NCBI GenBank assembly: GCA_003427395.1
Contig: BFEA01000033.1
Coordinates: 2,153,335 to 2,207,669, forward strand
DNA: 54,335 nt
DNA from: Chara braunii
Lineage: Eukaryota > Streptophyta > Charophyceae > Charales > Characeae
Reading direction: 5' to 3'
In this document: in pieces, positions 11,257-22,556 of the stretch
Position numbering within the stretch: the first letter of the stretch is position 1
Layout: the number at the start of each line of letters is the position of its first letter
Translations under genes and position numbers: made by a program
The notes under the pieces: model-generated
The model's database searches: none
The model's input: only the letters and a program-made list of their open reading frames with translations
What the model was told of the DNA's origin: nothing

Positions 11257-12363
11257 TTGAGGATGTGCATTGATTATAGAGGCCTCAATGCCATCACAGT
11301 GAAAAACACAGAGCCTCTACCTCACATAGACGACCTATTGGATAGGGTGCAGGGATGTAAGTACTATAGCAAGATAGACTTAAAATTCGGCTATCATCAG
11401 ATTGCTATAAGACCTGAGGATCAACACAAGACTGCTTTTCAGACCCGATACGGTCTGTATGAGTTTGTAGTGATGCCCTTTGGCCTTTGCAATGCACCGG
11501 GTACATTCCAGCACGCCATGAATAGGATCTTCCATGACTACTTATATACGTTTGTCGTCGTGTACCTTTACGATATTCTTATCTTTAGTAAGTCTGTCGA
11601 GGAGCATGCACAGCACGTTGAGACTGCACTTTCACTCCTGCGACAGCACAAGGTCAACCTAGAGAAATGTGAGTTTGGACGCACTAGGATCTTGTACTTG
11701 GGTCATGAAGTATCCGCGGAAGGGATTAGGCCAGAAGATGCGAAGGTGGCTAGTACCAGGGACTGGCCACGACCTCAGACTGTTACTGAGGTCAGATCTT
11801 TCTTAGGAATGTGCGGCTACTATAGAAATTTCGTAAAGAACTATTCCACAGTCGCCTCTCCTTTGACTGATCTAACTCGACTTGACACGCTGTGGGACTG
11901 GAGTGATGAGTGCGAGGCTGCTTTCAAACGATTGAAGCATGCACTCATGAATCATGAGGTACTCATGGTGCCCGATCCTCAGAAGCCTTTCATTGTAACC
12001 ACTGACGCAAGCCAATACGGCATTGGCGTAGTGCTGGCTCAGCAGGATGGGAAAAAGTTAAGACCGATTGAGTATATGAGCAAAAAGATGCCATCAAAGA
12101 AACTGGCAAAGTCCACCTATGAAAGGGAACTCTATGCTCTCTACAAGGCACTTGTCCATTGGAGACACTTTCTGTTGGGACAGTTTTTCTATTTAAGAAC
12201 TGACCATCAGACCCTTAAATGGATCAAGACTCAACCGGCTCTTTCTGATGCACTCAAGCGATGGATTGAGGTCATAGATCAGTATGACTTCAAGCTAGAG
12301 TATCTGAAGGGAGAGTATAACAAGGTTGCAGGTGCGCTATCACGTAGGGGCGCTAGTTTCTGA
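11257..12363 (+). pseudogene. Element B RT palm and RNase H
   Basis: The 368-residue frame carries CIDYRGLNAIT, YYSKIDLKFGYHQI (motif A), VMPFGLCNAPGTFQ (motif B), and motif C as VVVYLYDILIF. The catalytic YLDD has become YLYD, so the first metal-binding Asp is lost. After the thumb (EGIRPEDAKV) and the SFLGMCGYYRNFV tether comes RNase H with VTTDASQYGIGVVL, STYERELYAL and RTDHQTLKW, ending AGALSRRGASF. It is long and open, but the RT active site is dead. Confidence 0.85.
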
Positions 12364-13013
12364 GTTTGGTGTATCTGAGGAACTAACTCAATCGCTGGTG
12401 GGAGCCTATTAGGCAGACCCTGTCACGATGGACATCATACGCAAACTTCAGGCAAAAGACAAGGCCACAGAAGACGAGTTTTCTTGATAAGGCCAGATTT
12501 AAAAGTTTAGTTGTTCAATCTAGTGAACGTTTGCGTAGTTTATTCTTAGGAGAATGTCATGACGCAACCGGACACTTTGGCTACAAAAAGACGAGTGTCA
12601 ATCTAGTACACCGATTTTGGTGGCCCAGAATGCTAGAAGATACAAAGAAGTATGTGGAGACCTGTCAGGTCTGTCAGCGGGACAAGCTGCGAACTCGAGC
12701 ACCACTTGGGTTGCTGAAGCCCTTACCTATCCCCGTTGGTCCGAGACAGAGTGTTTCTATGGACTTCATGGACACCCTGGTGACCAGTAGGAGTGGCAAG
12801 AGGCACATCTTTGTCATCATAGACTGATTCACCAAGTACGCTAGACTAATTGCCATGCCAGAGACCGCAAGGACTGAACACGTCATCAAGTTGTTTTTGG
12901 ACAACTGGGTGCGTGATTTTGGACTACCAAAGTCAATCGTTAGTGGCAGAGATGTCCGATTGACAAGTGAGTTGTGGAAGAAGACTGCTGAGCAGATGGG
13001 CAGTCAACTTTAG
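12364..13013 (+). pseudogene. Element B integrase N-terminal and core
   Basis: The HHCC zinc domain is visible in GHFGYKKTSVN and CQVCQRD (12531-12827). The catalytic core begins SMDFMDT with the first Asp, followed by FVIID-stop-FTKYA (TGA near 12826). The strand normally SDRD reads VSGRDVRLTSELW, so the second catalytic Asp is Gly. Another stop (TAG at 13011-13013) precedes the third catalytic block. It is a dead integrase by two stops and one active-site change. Confidence 0.78.
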
Positions 13014-13835
13014 ATGACTTCAGGGAATCATCCCGAAGCCAATGGACAGGCCGAGCAGATGAACAGAGTCGTACAACACCTGCTGAGGCATTACATCAAG
13101 CCCAACCAGGATGACTGGGATGAGAAGTTGCCTCTCATCGCCAGCCTGTACAACAACGCTGTACACAGCAGTACCGGCGTTAGTCCTAATCAGCTACACT
13201 TGGGATGGAAGCCTAGATCAGCTCTGGACTTCCTCCTACCTGAAAACCGACCCTCTACAACTCCAGGCACACTTGAGTATGGTGTGCAGTATGAGAAGTT
13301 GCTACAGCAAGCTGTCGAGCACATCAGGAAAGCTCAACAAGCAATGATTGCTTCTGAGAACAAGCATCGCCGACAGTCCTCATTTCAGGTAGGGGAACGT
13401 GTCTGGGTCAAGGCTAGTGAGCTAGGACAAGAATTCGGTATCTCTCGAAAACTAATGCCTCAGTATTTTGGTCCCTGGGAAGTCATGGACATAGTTGGGG
13501 ATGAGATGGATGGTCCTACCTATGTTATCCACATCCCTGGGCACTTGCGCACTCACCTTGTCTTTCATGCCTCAAAGCTTGCACCTTTCGCTGAGACAGA
13601 TCAATTCCCTTCAAGGACATCGATGCTGCCCCCTACCATGGATGGCCAAGTGGACATCGACGACATTGTGGACCACAGAGACCTGTTTGTTCCAAAGCCA
13701 CTGGGTAGAGGAAGACCTCCCAAACCCAAGAGAGAATATCGCGTCAGATTCAGGCATCATACGGATCCAAAAGAAGATCGGTGGTTCACCAGAGAGGAAC
13801 TGATTGACACGGCTCCTCAAGTGGTGGCAGAATAG
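13014..13835 (+). pseudogene. Element B integrase C-terminal half and chromodomain-like tail
   Basis: The 273-residue frame starts MTSGNHPEANGQAEQMN (third catalytic residue, Glu, in the NGQAE segment). It continues with YNNAVHSSTG, GERVWVKASEL, LMPQYFGPWEV, YVIHIPGHLRTH, and ends with VDIDDIVDHRDLF and VRFRHHTDPKEDRWFTREEL, a chromodomain-like tail. It is the same continuous reading frame as the core apart from the two stops upstream. Confidence 0.8.
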
Positions 13836-13890
13836 GAGAGGATGTTAAAAGGGAAGGCACCTGCGAAGTAAGCATCTCAGCGGACTTTCG

Positions 13891-13908
13891 AAGCTAAGGG
13901 GGATGGAA
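13891..13908 (+). promoter_or_regulatory. Polypurine tract of element B
   Basis: The purine-rich aagctaagggggatggaa lies directly before the 3' LTR start TGTGAGG. This is the expected position for plus-strand priming. Confidence 0.75.
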
Positions 13909-15006
13909 TGTGAGGATTGAACCCTCAAAGGGGCCTCGCCGTGATGTACATGTCCTGGGCTAAGGCCCCCAGCAAGCCTTGTGCCCGCCCTAAGTGAAGG
14001 CGGGCCAGCAAATCAACGAGAGCCCCTCTGTTGAAACATTTCACGAATTGGGGTCTATACAGTTGCTGCACGCTTGTTGGTTGGAGTGCACCGGGTACCG
14101 GATCTCTGCGAATGCAGCAAGGACCAGGGCCCCAGAATTGGTTAGGCCCTAGACACATAAACGTGAGGCCGACATTGCATGCTGGAAATAGAGGCCAAAA
14201 ATGCCAATGGGAAACCGGTCCACTAGCTGAATCCGGACACAGGCCTTGATGAAAGGGGCGCAATTGTATTTCGTGGGCCCCAACCGCATTGGGCCTGGGT
14301 ACAGGTACTGGGGCCCAGGCGCAGGCTCAAGGGAGGCCGCCCACCCGCAACATTGGCATATAGGCAGAAAGGGCGAGTGGGCAGGGAGCTTGGCCATTGC
14401 GAGCAAGGCCGGCACGCTGCTCATTTGCGAGGTGTTGCACTGAGCTAGGCTGAGGTGAAGCCAGGCTGGCGCTAAGTGGTAGGGCGCAGCCTGGGTGCAA
14501 GGCGCTGGCGGCCATAGCCGGGCTGCCTGTGAGCACAGAGGGAGGTGAGGGCGAAGGTGGTTCTACGGGAAGTGAAGGGCGCTGTGTGGGATAACAAGGG
14601 AGAGTGAGGGAGAAGAGAGAGACGTAGCTGGTGGAGAGGAGATCGGAATTGGTGTTGACGTCATCACTCGCTGGTCGTAAAGTTGTCTGGTTGCTTCCAT
14701 GCTGTAGTTGTAGGCATAGGCTGTATAGTAGATAGGGCGCCTGGCGCCATTCAAGAGAGAGAGCTACATTGGGTTATGCTGTTGGTGTTGCCCGANTAGG
14801 GCGCCTGGCGCCATTCAAGAGAGAGAGCTACATTGGGTTATGCTGTTGGTGTTGCCCGATTTGGGCTTGGACATTGACTCACGATTCTTCTGTATAGTTC
14901 TCAAATGGATGGTTACTCGGTTCCATTGTGCTATCTGCTCTTGCTTTGACTACTTGGACATCAGTGTGATTTTGCAATTTGGATTTGTGTGCTTCGTCCA
15001 CATTCA
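13909..15006 (+). repeat. LTR3, 3' LTR of element B
   Basis: Matches 6035-7082. Starts TGTGAGGATTGAAC and ends cattca at 15006. It is about 50 bp longer than the 5' LTR mainly because 63 bp are duplicated around the N at 14796. Beyond 15006 the sequence is integrase of element Z. Confidence 0.85.
14733..14859. other. Assembly join: duplicated 63-bp flanks around one N
   Basis: Bases 14733-14795 recur exactly at 14797-14859 on either side of a single N. As at 6921, this is an unmerged contig overlap and not a true tandem repeat. Confidence 0.9.
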
Positions 15007-15911
15007 TGTTCCTTGCACTTGCATCCGACGGAAGAAAAGAAGATGGTCGTCGCTCTCGACTGCCCGTGGGATGATCGAGTCCAACGGGGAAGTGACCGGG
15101 CGAGCCATGCTCAAACTCAAAGGGTGACATCCCGATAGCTGGGGGAATGGACGAGTTGTATGCCAACTCGACATCCGGCAGCCACTCAACCCAATCCTTT
15201 TGGTCGAGACTTATGAGAGTGTGAAGGAGAACCTCTGCGGTCTGAGGCGCCGTCTGCATTTGGCAATCGTTTTGGGGGTGGCAAGTCGAACTCGGCTTGA
15301 GAGATGAGCCCCATCATTTGGCGCTCCCGTCGTTTGATGAGTGCCAACCAAAAATCGGACATGAACCGAGTGTCGCGGTCGCAACCGATTTCCTTGGGGT
15401 AACCCTTGGTTCGAGTGCAACCGGCGTATATAACCTCAACTAACTTCGGTGCCTTGGCATGATAGCGGCACGGCAAAAACATGGCGAACTTGGTGAGTCG
15501 GTCGACCACCGTGAGAATCCCATCCACACCGGTCTTGTGCTTGGGGAACGGCCTGGTGATATCCATGTCGATCGCTTCCCTGCGGCGCAAGGGGACTGGT
15601 AATGGTCGCACCTCGCCGTACGGACGATGATTGCGGGATTTGCAATGTCGACAAACCTCACATGACTCCCAATAGTGTGTGACGTCGCTAAGAAGGTCGG
15701 GCCACCAAAAGCACTCGCGAAGTCGGCCAATCGTTCGATTGACTCCAAAATGTTCGGTGGCGGGAGCGTCGTGGAACTCGCCAAGAAGCCTCGTACGCAA
15801 GTGGGAATTATTGGGCAGGCAAAGAAGATCCTTCCCCCGCGAGTGGATGAGCAAATATCCCCCTTGGATCCGATAGTGCGATGACGCCGGATTAGGAGAG
15901 GAACAGTTCAC
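15007..15911 (-). pseudogene. Element Z integrase
   Basis: The main frame 15186-15911 reads LRTRLLGEFHDAPATEHFG and CEVCRHCKSRNHRPYGEVRP (zinc domain), REAIDMDITRPFPKHKTGVD (first catalytic Asp present), TVVDRLTKFAMFLPCRYHAK, then GCDRDTRFMSDFW (second Asp). A frameshift follows near the third block. The rest, with LPDVELAYNSS and PFEFEHGSPG, is at 15007-15259. Element B cuts it at about 15007. Z keeps the segment with the first catalytic Asp that is deleted in Z'. Confidence 0.8.
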
Positions 15912-16764
15912 GTACTTGTCACGAAACTCAGAGTCGGCTTGGTAGTCGCGAATGAAGTTGTCTCGTGAGTCGTAATCGATCTCGAAGGTCGACTAGACTG
16001 CGGTGCAATGATCCAGACGCCGTGAAAGAGCATCCGCAAAACGGTTTGACTTTTGCGGAGTGTGGTCGGGAAAGAAGTTAAACTAGTCGATGAAAGCCAT
16101 CCAACGGGCGATGGTGCTGTTGACTGTGTTTTGGGTCCTGTAGAAGACCAATGGATTGTTATCCGTAACCCATCAAAATTGACTTTGACCAAGAAGAAAA
16201 TGCCGTCATCGCTTGAGCACGTGGACGAAGGCTAGTAGCTCCTTCTTTCGTGCATCGTCAATTGAGTGCACGACGAAAACTTTCTTGCTGAAATATATCG
16301 ATCGGGTGCCAATCCACGCCATCGTGTTGCTCGAGGACGACACCAATGCCATAGTCGGACGCATCGGTCGTGACGCGTGTTGGTAATAACGGGTCGTAGA
16401 AGTGCAAGGCCTTTGTGGATAGCAAAGCGACTTTGAGGGTGAAAAATGAACCCTGTGCATCCTCACTGAAGTCGAACGGTCGATCCTCGCATTGAAGCTT
16501 GGTCAAGTTGGCCGCGATCTTCGAATAGCCTTTGAAAAACGCTGGTAGTAGTCGGCAAGGCCAAAAAAAAAAAATACATTCGTAATGTTCTGCGGGTCCG
16601 GCCACTCTTGGACGGCTTGAATCTTGTCCGATAACGGATTGATGCCCTCTGGTGTGACAAAATGGCCAAGTATTCCAGCTCTTGCCGGACAAATTCGCAT
16701 TTGTCACAGTTGGCTGTGTACTTAGCGCGGCGGAGCGTCTCCAGCACTCGTCAAAGGTGCTCAA
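15912..16764 (-). pseudogene. Element Z RT thumb and RNase H, frameshifted
   Basis: Frame 16258-16764 covers KGYSKIAANLTKLQCEDRPF, VTTDASDYGIGVVLEQHDGV and WHPIDIFQQES. Frame 15908-16192 and neighbours hold the rest of RNase H in pieces. A run of about 13 A's at 16561-16574 marks one frameshift in the tether (Z' reads SFLGLAGYYHRF there). Comparison with the continuous frame of Z' (46072-47919) shows at least three frame breaks. Confidence 0.7.
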
Positions 16765-17956
16765 GATGATCCTTCAAGGTTCGGCTATAGACGAGAATGT
16801 CGTCCAAGTAGACCAGCGAGAACCGGTCCATCACCACTTCAAAGGTCGTCGGGGCATTGGTGAGGCCAAAAGGCATGACCACCCACTCAAAATGCCCGTA
16901 CCGCATATTGAACGCGGATTTATAGCGATCATTCGGCTGTATCGACATCTGATGATAGCCCGACTTCAAGTCCAACTTGGAAAAGTACTGTGTGGTGCCC
17001 AAATGCTCAAGAAGATCGTCGATACAAGGAAGAGGCCCCATATTCTTAATGGTGTGCGCGTTGAGCTTGTGGTAGTCGATGCAGAATTGTAGATCCTTGT
17101 TCTTCCTCCGTTTGAAGAGAACTGGCGCACCGTATGGTGAGCTGCTAGGGCGGATCCATCCCTTGTCCAACAAATCATCGAGTTGAGCGCGGAGGACCGC
17201 GAGCTCCTCCTCGCTCATGCGATAGATGCAACATTTTGACGCCGCGACACCAGCCTCAAGAATGATCTCGTGAGAGATCGGTCGATCCGGCACCACACCG
17301 GTAGGTGACTCGAAGATATCAGCGAACTCATCAAGCAACCGCACCACACGGGGCTCCGAAGACAAGCCCGTGAATGAAGAGTCGGCTACCGCGACGGTTC
17401 GTAGAAAACGTAGGCCGACGTTGCCGGGCTGCTCGTAAGCACAAGTGGCCCGGAACGACTTGGCCGTCACAACTTGGCACCGGATCAAAGGGTGTGGAAG
17501 AGGAATGGTACACGGCACCTCGAGGCCAAAGGCGTCACGGATGGTAAGGGTCCGTTGATGAAAGTTGACCGTGTGATTCGCACTTGCAAGCCAAGGCATC
17601 CCCAGAATGATATCAAAGTCCGTGTCCAAGACGTCAAACGTCACCGGCTCACATGCATGAGGTGCGAAGTACACCGGTATGGCCTCGATGTAGCGGTCGA
17701 TAAGTTGTTGCGCCCTTATGCTCGCCAACTTGATCGCCGTAGCATTTGCCTTCCTTCGAACTTGTGCGCCAAGGCCAGCCCTTTGAATACACGACTCGCT
17801 CATGAAATTGCGAGTGGCGCCACTATCCAGCAAAGCACTGCAGGACGCTTGCCCAACTTGGATGCGGACGTAGAGGAGCGGTGCGTTGTTGTCTTTGTAC
17901 CACTGCGTGCGAAACTCGCGGGCCACCTTGGTAATATACGCAAGGATGTATCCCAC
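16751..17956 (-). pseudogene. Element Z protease and reverse transcriptase
   Basis: The 401-residue frame contains the retropepsin loop ALLDSGATRNFMS (intact D-S-G), FDIILGMPWLA, then [42 protein letters not shown] (motif A), [16 protein letters not shown] (motif B) and [12 protein letters not shown] (YLDD intact). Relative to Z', about nine residues are missing between motif B and motif C (TTFEVVMDRFS versus a longer stretch). It is the best preserved protease in the window, but it runs out of frame after the YLDD helix. Confidence 0.82.
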
Positions 17957-17999
17957 CGCAGCTTCGTCATCCGTCGGTGAAGTTGGTGGTGCATATGAG

Positions 18000-19824
18000 G
18001 ATAAGTAGGTATAACGATGAGCATAGTGTTGTGCATTGCGGTCCCGGCAAGCGGCCTGTGGTTGGAAGAGGAAGCCATGCGAAATCCTCGGACGTGAGAG
18101 GGTCCAATACCTCTATGTTGAATTCACGCGCTGAATCCCGTGAAGAACCACTTGAAGACTATAAGTCGCCGCTTCCGGGCGGAGAACATACCGCATACAT
18201 GAGTATGAGTGGCCAGCGAAGGAACGGGCCAGGCAGCATAGTCCTCATAAGAATATAAGATGGGAGGACTATCGACTTCCGCATGTGCCTCGGTAATAAG
18301 GAAGGTTGCTCACGCAGCAACCAGATCCGAAGGCATCGAGAGTGTCGTCGCATCACTCTCGGCGGCGCTCAATTTTCAAGTGGGTTTTCCCCTTGGCTTT
18401 CAAAGGACAGACGGCTGTCTCGTGGAGGTCGCTGTCGCACCACAAACAGTATCGGAATCTTGTGCGTATTTTGTATATGCTTTTCCAGAGACCGTTGTGG
18501 GTCCGAGGTTTGAAGCAGTGTTGGTCTTCGATCTGCAGCGTCCTTTGCCAGGGCGGCCACCATCCCGGGTGGCTGCGAGTCTGTCACCCTCATTAGCAGA
18601 CGAGGCCGTGCTTGAAGGGTCGGTCAGCATTGCGGCTGCGACCACGACCACTTTCGACCGATGTTGTTCTCTGCTTAGGCTTGCCGCAGGCGAACGACCA
18701 AGGTTTTTGGTCTCCGTGTTCGTGATGATAATTTGCGCGGCCTTGTTGAAGAGCTCCATACTCGTGGTAAGAGTCTATGCGACTTGTGTCAAAGCATTAG
18801 ACAATGCTGGACACGACCTCATGATGAAGTAGTGTTTGAGGCTCGTGAAGCCCATCAGTACGCCCGGCGTGGACGCTAAGCGTTGGTACTCGGTGATCCA
18901 ATCTCCACTCGGCAACGTGTTCAATTCGAACTTCAGCAGTATGTCCATTGCTTGAAGTTTGGCCGGCTCCACTTGGAACCGATTGGGCCACACCGCCTTC
19001 AGATCATGCCAGCTGATCTTGGTGTGCAAGTCGGAGACCGCGACCTCGTGCGTGGACAACATATTGTCCAGCCAAGGTTGGCACGCGCCTCCCTACCAGG
19101 AGTACAAGTACGCGTGTCGTTTGGCGTCGCTGGTTTGGTGGATCTCCAGCTTGAGCTCAAACTGGCAAAGCCATGGAATTGGGTCCGTCTTCGTGGCGTC
19201 ACAGTAGATCGGTTGGCCTCGAACTTTGGAATGCTCTCATGCAGTGACGTGCTAGGGCCAGTGGCTGCTGGATAGATCTGCTGCTCAAGCTGTTGAGTTG
19301 TCACTTGCTGTAGTTGTGCTCCATCCTTGAGTGTTCCGACATCGATCTCGAATGTGTGGAGGCGATCGACATGGTTGGAGGAGGTGACGTCGGTGGCGGC
19401 GACGGGTCGTTGCTCCAACTGCTGTAGGCGGCTGTTTACTTGAGCAAGCGACGCCTTGTGGTCCTTGACCACGTCGTTGAGGCAGTGGATATCCTCCCGT
19501 TGTGCAATGCATGTCGCCAAGAGGTTCGTAAGGTGGGAGAGTAACAACGAGATCTCGAGTCCGTTGTCTCTGAGTTCACCAGTCTCTGCCTCTCTCCGCC
19601 CTTGCGCAGCCATCGTGAGTATAACTCTCTCCTCCCCAAATACCTTCTCGTGCCGAATGTTGCGTTCCTCATCGGTAGCCCTTGTTGTTGCTTCGTCATG
19701 CTGGCGTTGTTGTTCTTCCACCAGCAGACGTGCTTTCTCTGCCTCTGCCTTTTTCTTCTCTGCGGCTGTCACCGCATTTGACCGTTGCTTAGCTTCGGTT
19801 ATCAAGGTCGGCATCTGGGCCTGA
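18000..19824 (-). pseudogene. Element Z gag
   Basis: The N-terminal part (18999-19814) is a charged coiled coil: KKKAEAEKARLLVEEQQRQH, then LNDVVKDHKASLAQVNSRLQ. The frame is lost near KFEANRS. The capsid-like part is visible by comparison with Z' (48651-49625), for example KISWHDLKAVWPNRFQVEPA near 18850-19000. A CCHC zinc knuckle of form C-x2-C-x4-H-x4-C is encoded on the reverse strand of 18407-18448. Several frameshifts show it is not translatable. Protease follows on its left. Confidence 0.72.
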
Positions 19825-20978
19825 TAGGCCTCGGCCGATTCCCTTGGCTTCTAGTCCATGACAGTTGTCTCAGAACGCGTGCTCATAGTCATGGGCTGCA
19901 AGACTGCTGACGTGGCGCTCGCTTGACGTGGCGCTTAGACTGCTGATGTGGCTTGAATGTCGACTGACATGTCGCTGACGACGTGGCCTGCTGATGTGGC
20001 AACTTGCCAATGCTGCAGTAGGGAGTACCTGAAGACAATGGAGAAGGGAAGAAAAGATGATGCAACAGCAAAGATGAGGTAGGTGGGAGCGATCGCCCAG
20101 ATAAGGAGCCACTAGTCAAAAAGAAAAGAAAATAGTAGGTCTCCCAATCCCCTTCCAGAAATTCGAAAAAAATAAAAGAATTTCTAATTTTTGACTGCAA
20201 ATGAGGAATGATAATAACGAATAAATAATAGAACTGAAGAAAAAAACTTTCCACAAGTTCAAGTAATTCCAAAGAATATATCGAACTTAATTCAGATGAG
20301 AGGATGTGCAACAAAAATTCATATTGGGAAGTAATCCCGAACTTAACTGCAAAAGAGAGATTTTCCAGAAAACAAAATTTCAGAATTTTAAAATAACGAG
20401 AATATCGAAAAAAATGAAATGAAATTCGAAATTTCTTGCAACCACTTGACTGCGTGAATCCGAAAAAAAAAAGGACCGAATTAATGCAAAAACAAATTCT
20501 GAATTTTTGAAATAATGAAGTAACTGAAAAAAATATATTCGGAATTTCCAAACCAAGGGAAATCGAACTTCAGCTACTTAGTGAGTGCGTGATTCAGAAA
20601 TTTTAATAAACGAATTAACGCGAATAGTCCGGAAAAATATATATATATTTCGGATTTATCAACGACGAATTTCCAAAATTCAAGAAATAAAAAATCGGAA
20701 ATTTGCTGCGCTATGTCGGAATTTGCAATTTCTCAACAAACGAAATTCCGCGAAAGAAGAAAATCAAAGAGAATAATTTTTTTTTTTGGCAGTTAGGTCA
20801 AAACTTCGCAAAATTGGGGACTAATTAGGGTACTCTCATCAACTACCCAATCAATCAATCAATCAATCAATGATCAATCAATCAATCAATCAAGCAAGCA
20901 AGCAAGCAATCAATCGATCGATTGATCGATCGTCCCCATACATGGGTCAGATCAGGTTGCATCCTGATTCACATGCGG
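19825..20978 (-). other. Element Z leader, with an AT-rich block
   Basis: No coding frame is supported. Positions about 20121-20790 are strikingly AT-rich compared with everything nearby and repeat short motifs such as gaaattc, ggaattt and cgaaaaaaa. No terminal inverted repeat was found. It may be a native leader or an old insertion; no other copy in this window covers this region. Confidence 0.5.
20847..20930. repeat. Tetranucleotide microsatellite (ATCA/AAGC/ATCG)
   Basis: An atca-type repeat passes into aagc units and then gatc-rich units between the Z leader and its primer-binding site. Confidence 0.9.
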
Positions 20979-20991
20979 GGCTCCGATACCA
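20979..20991 (-). promoter_or_regulatory. Primer-binding site of element Z
   Basis: The reverse strand reads TGGTATCGGAGCC, two bases from the LTR2 end at 20994. It matches initiator-Met tRNA, as in element B. Confidence 0.85.
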
Positions 20992-20993
20992 AA

Positions 20994-21447
20994 TGACACA
21001 TGCCCAGTTGGGCAATATGTATGGAGCCAAGGGTCCGCAAAGTGATGAAAAGGATTGGAATGGACAATGCAATGTCAGTGAAGCATCAACAAGCAATGTA
21101 CATCCGGATACATACAAAATGGCACAACGTAGCGCAGTGGAGGACTAAAAAATAAGACCTGCCCTAACTGGGACTGACGCGACATCCCATCATACAGCAC
21201 ACATGTGAAAGGAGGAGGAAGAACCGTATACATGGAAGAAAGGTCCCTCCTTGTACACACACATGGGGGAGATACCACGGATGAGAGATGGGGGGAGAGG
21301 TGAGATGAAGATGGAGGCGAGGGAGAAGACCAAGATCTCGATAGCGAAGTCCAAAAATAGTCCCTTGCCGAATGTCCAATCAATGTCTGCCTCAAAAGTG
21401 TCGGATCAGATCTTGGGCGCTATGCCCGATGTAACCTCTGCTTGTAA

Positions 21448-21507
<60 letters not shown>

Positions 21508-22231
21508 GAAGAAAAAAAAAAAGAAGAAGAAGAAGAAGAAGAGAGGAGGAAGGAGGAAGAAGGGAGACAAGAGGGAGACGAGACCAAGAAGAAGAAATAT
21601 CGTCCTCCTTGTTGTCTCACCTGCAGGAACCGTCGCCGTGGACTGATCATCGTCTCATCATTGTCGTGTGCAGGTCGGCGCGCCCATGAAGCCCTAGCTA
21701 TGGTGCCAGGTGACCCCGCTGCAGGTATGGCCTCCGCCTTTGCCTCCTACGCCTCTACTAGTAACCTCAGGCGCAATGCTTTGTAGCACAGCGCTAATCC
21801 AGCAGCATGTCGCTCAAGAAGTGAGCTACTCGAATTGTGTCTGCCCAAGCCATGGCCTAGCTATATACAACGCTGGGCCCGACTGGGTGTGCTGCAGCGC
21901 GGCCTGAAATGGCCTGCACGGTCGGGGCCCTTACCGGGTGTCCACACCGTGCTGCTGATGCAGCAGGGCGCCAAAGTGCGCCTGGCCCCGATTGGCCCTG
22001 CCTCCTGGTGTATCCAGCCCAAGGCCTCGCCTTGGGGACTGCAAGTATGAAATGACGTCTGAACAGACAAGAACAGGACAGCAAATAAATAAGTGCTGCC
22101 TCAAACCGTATTTGCGGCCTAAAGGCCGTCCGGGCCTTTGGGGCACGTGTCAGATGGGCACGCGGCCTGGGGGCCCCCCAACGACCGTCGGGCCCGTCAA
22201 ATGGGCCCGTGTGCAGGCGCAGCATGTAACA
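20994..22231 (-). repeat. LTR2, 5' LTR of element Z
   Basis: On the plus strand it runs TGACACATGCCC ... GCATGTAACA, and matches 43427-44721 and, reversed, 147-705 plus 31273-31946. It includes a long CT microsatellite (21449-21504) and the repeated ggcct-rich block. Its right edge is duplicated together with a piece of Y gag (see 22019-22556). Confidence 0.85.
21449..21504. repeat. (CT)n microsatellite in LTR2
   Basis: About 28 CT units, followed by a purine-rich gaagaa tract. Confidence 0.95.
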
Positions 22232-22556
22232 CCTGGCCAGAGATGGTGTGTCCTTTCCACTTTTCCCTTTTGTCAGATCCTTATGCCCCAAGGCCTCGCC
22301 TTGGGTTTGCAAGTCTGAAACGACGTCTGAACAGACAAGAATAGGACAGCAAATGAATAAGTGCTGCCTACGACCCGTATTTGCGGCCTAAAGGCCGTCC
22401 CGGCCTTTGGGGCACGTGTCAGATGGGCACGCGGCCTGGGGGCCCCCCAGCGACCGTCGGGCCCGTCAAATGGGCCCGTGTGCAGGCGCGGCATGTAACA
22501 CCTGGCCAGAGATGGTGTGTCCTTTCCACTTTTCCCTTTTGTGAGATCCTTATGCC
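22019..22556. repeat. 269-bp tandem duplication at the Z/Y junction
   Basis: Units 22019-22287 and 22288-22556 each contain the last ~213 bp of LTR2 (ending gcatgtaaca at 22231 and 22500) plus ~56 bp of Y gag. Several base differences between the units show it is an old genomic event. Confidence 0.85.

Larger units (their letters stand above)
6035..15006 (+). mobile_element. Element B: LTR3-family Ty3/gypsy retrotransposon
   Basis: Full-length architecture on the plus strand: LTR 6035-7082, PBS 7086-7100, leader, gag, protease, RT, RNase H, integrase, chromodomain-like tail ending 13835, polypurine tract 13891-13908, LTR 13909-15006. It sits inside the integrase of Z. Flanks are tcttg (6030-6034) on the left and an imperfect equivalent on the right, so I cannot give a clean 5-bp target duplication. 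Coding parts hold several stops and two lost catalytic residues, so it is non-autonomous today. Confidence 0.85.
5149..22231 (-). mobile_element. Element Z: LTR2-family Ty3/gypsy, interrupted by element B
   Basis: Z is inserted in the gag of Y. Its 5' LTR is 20994-22231. The PBS (reverse strand 20979-20991), gag, protease-RT, RNase H and integrase run leftwards to about 15007. The remaining integrase tail and chromodomain appear at 5403-6034, followed by a truncated 3' LTR (5149-5402). The integrase sequence on both sides of B joins at the segment corresponding to 45330-45360 in Z'. The left LTR end and adjoining Y sequence were lost in one deletion. Confidence 0.7.

Noticed and set aside
19000-19860. 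Plus-strand open frames rich in Ser/Arg opposite the Z gag
   Set aside because: They mirror the coiled-coil gag on the minus strand, have no domain of their own and are not conserved opposite the Z' gag.
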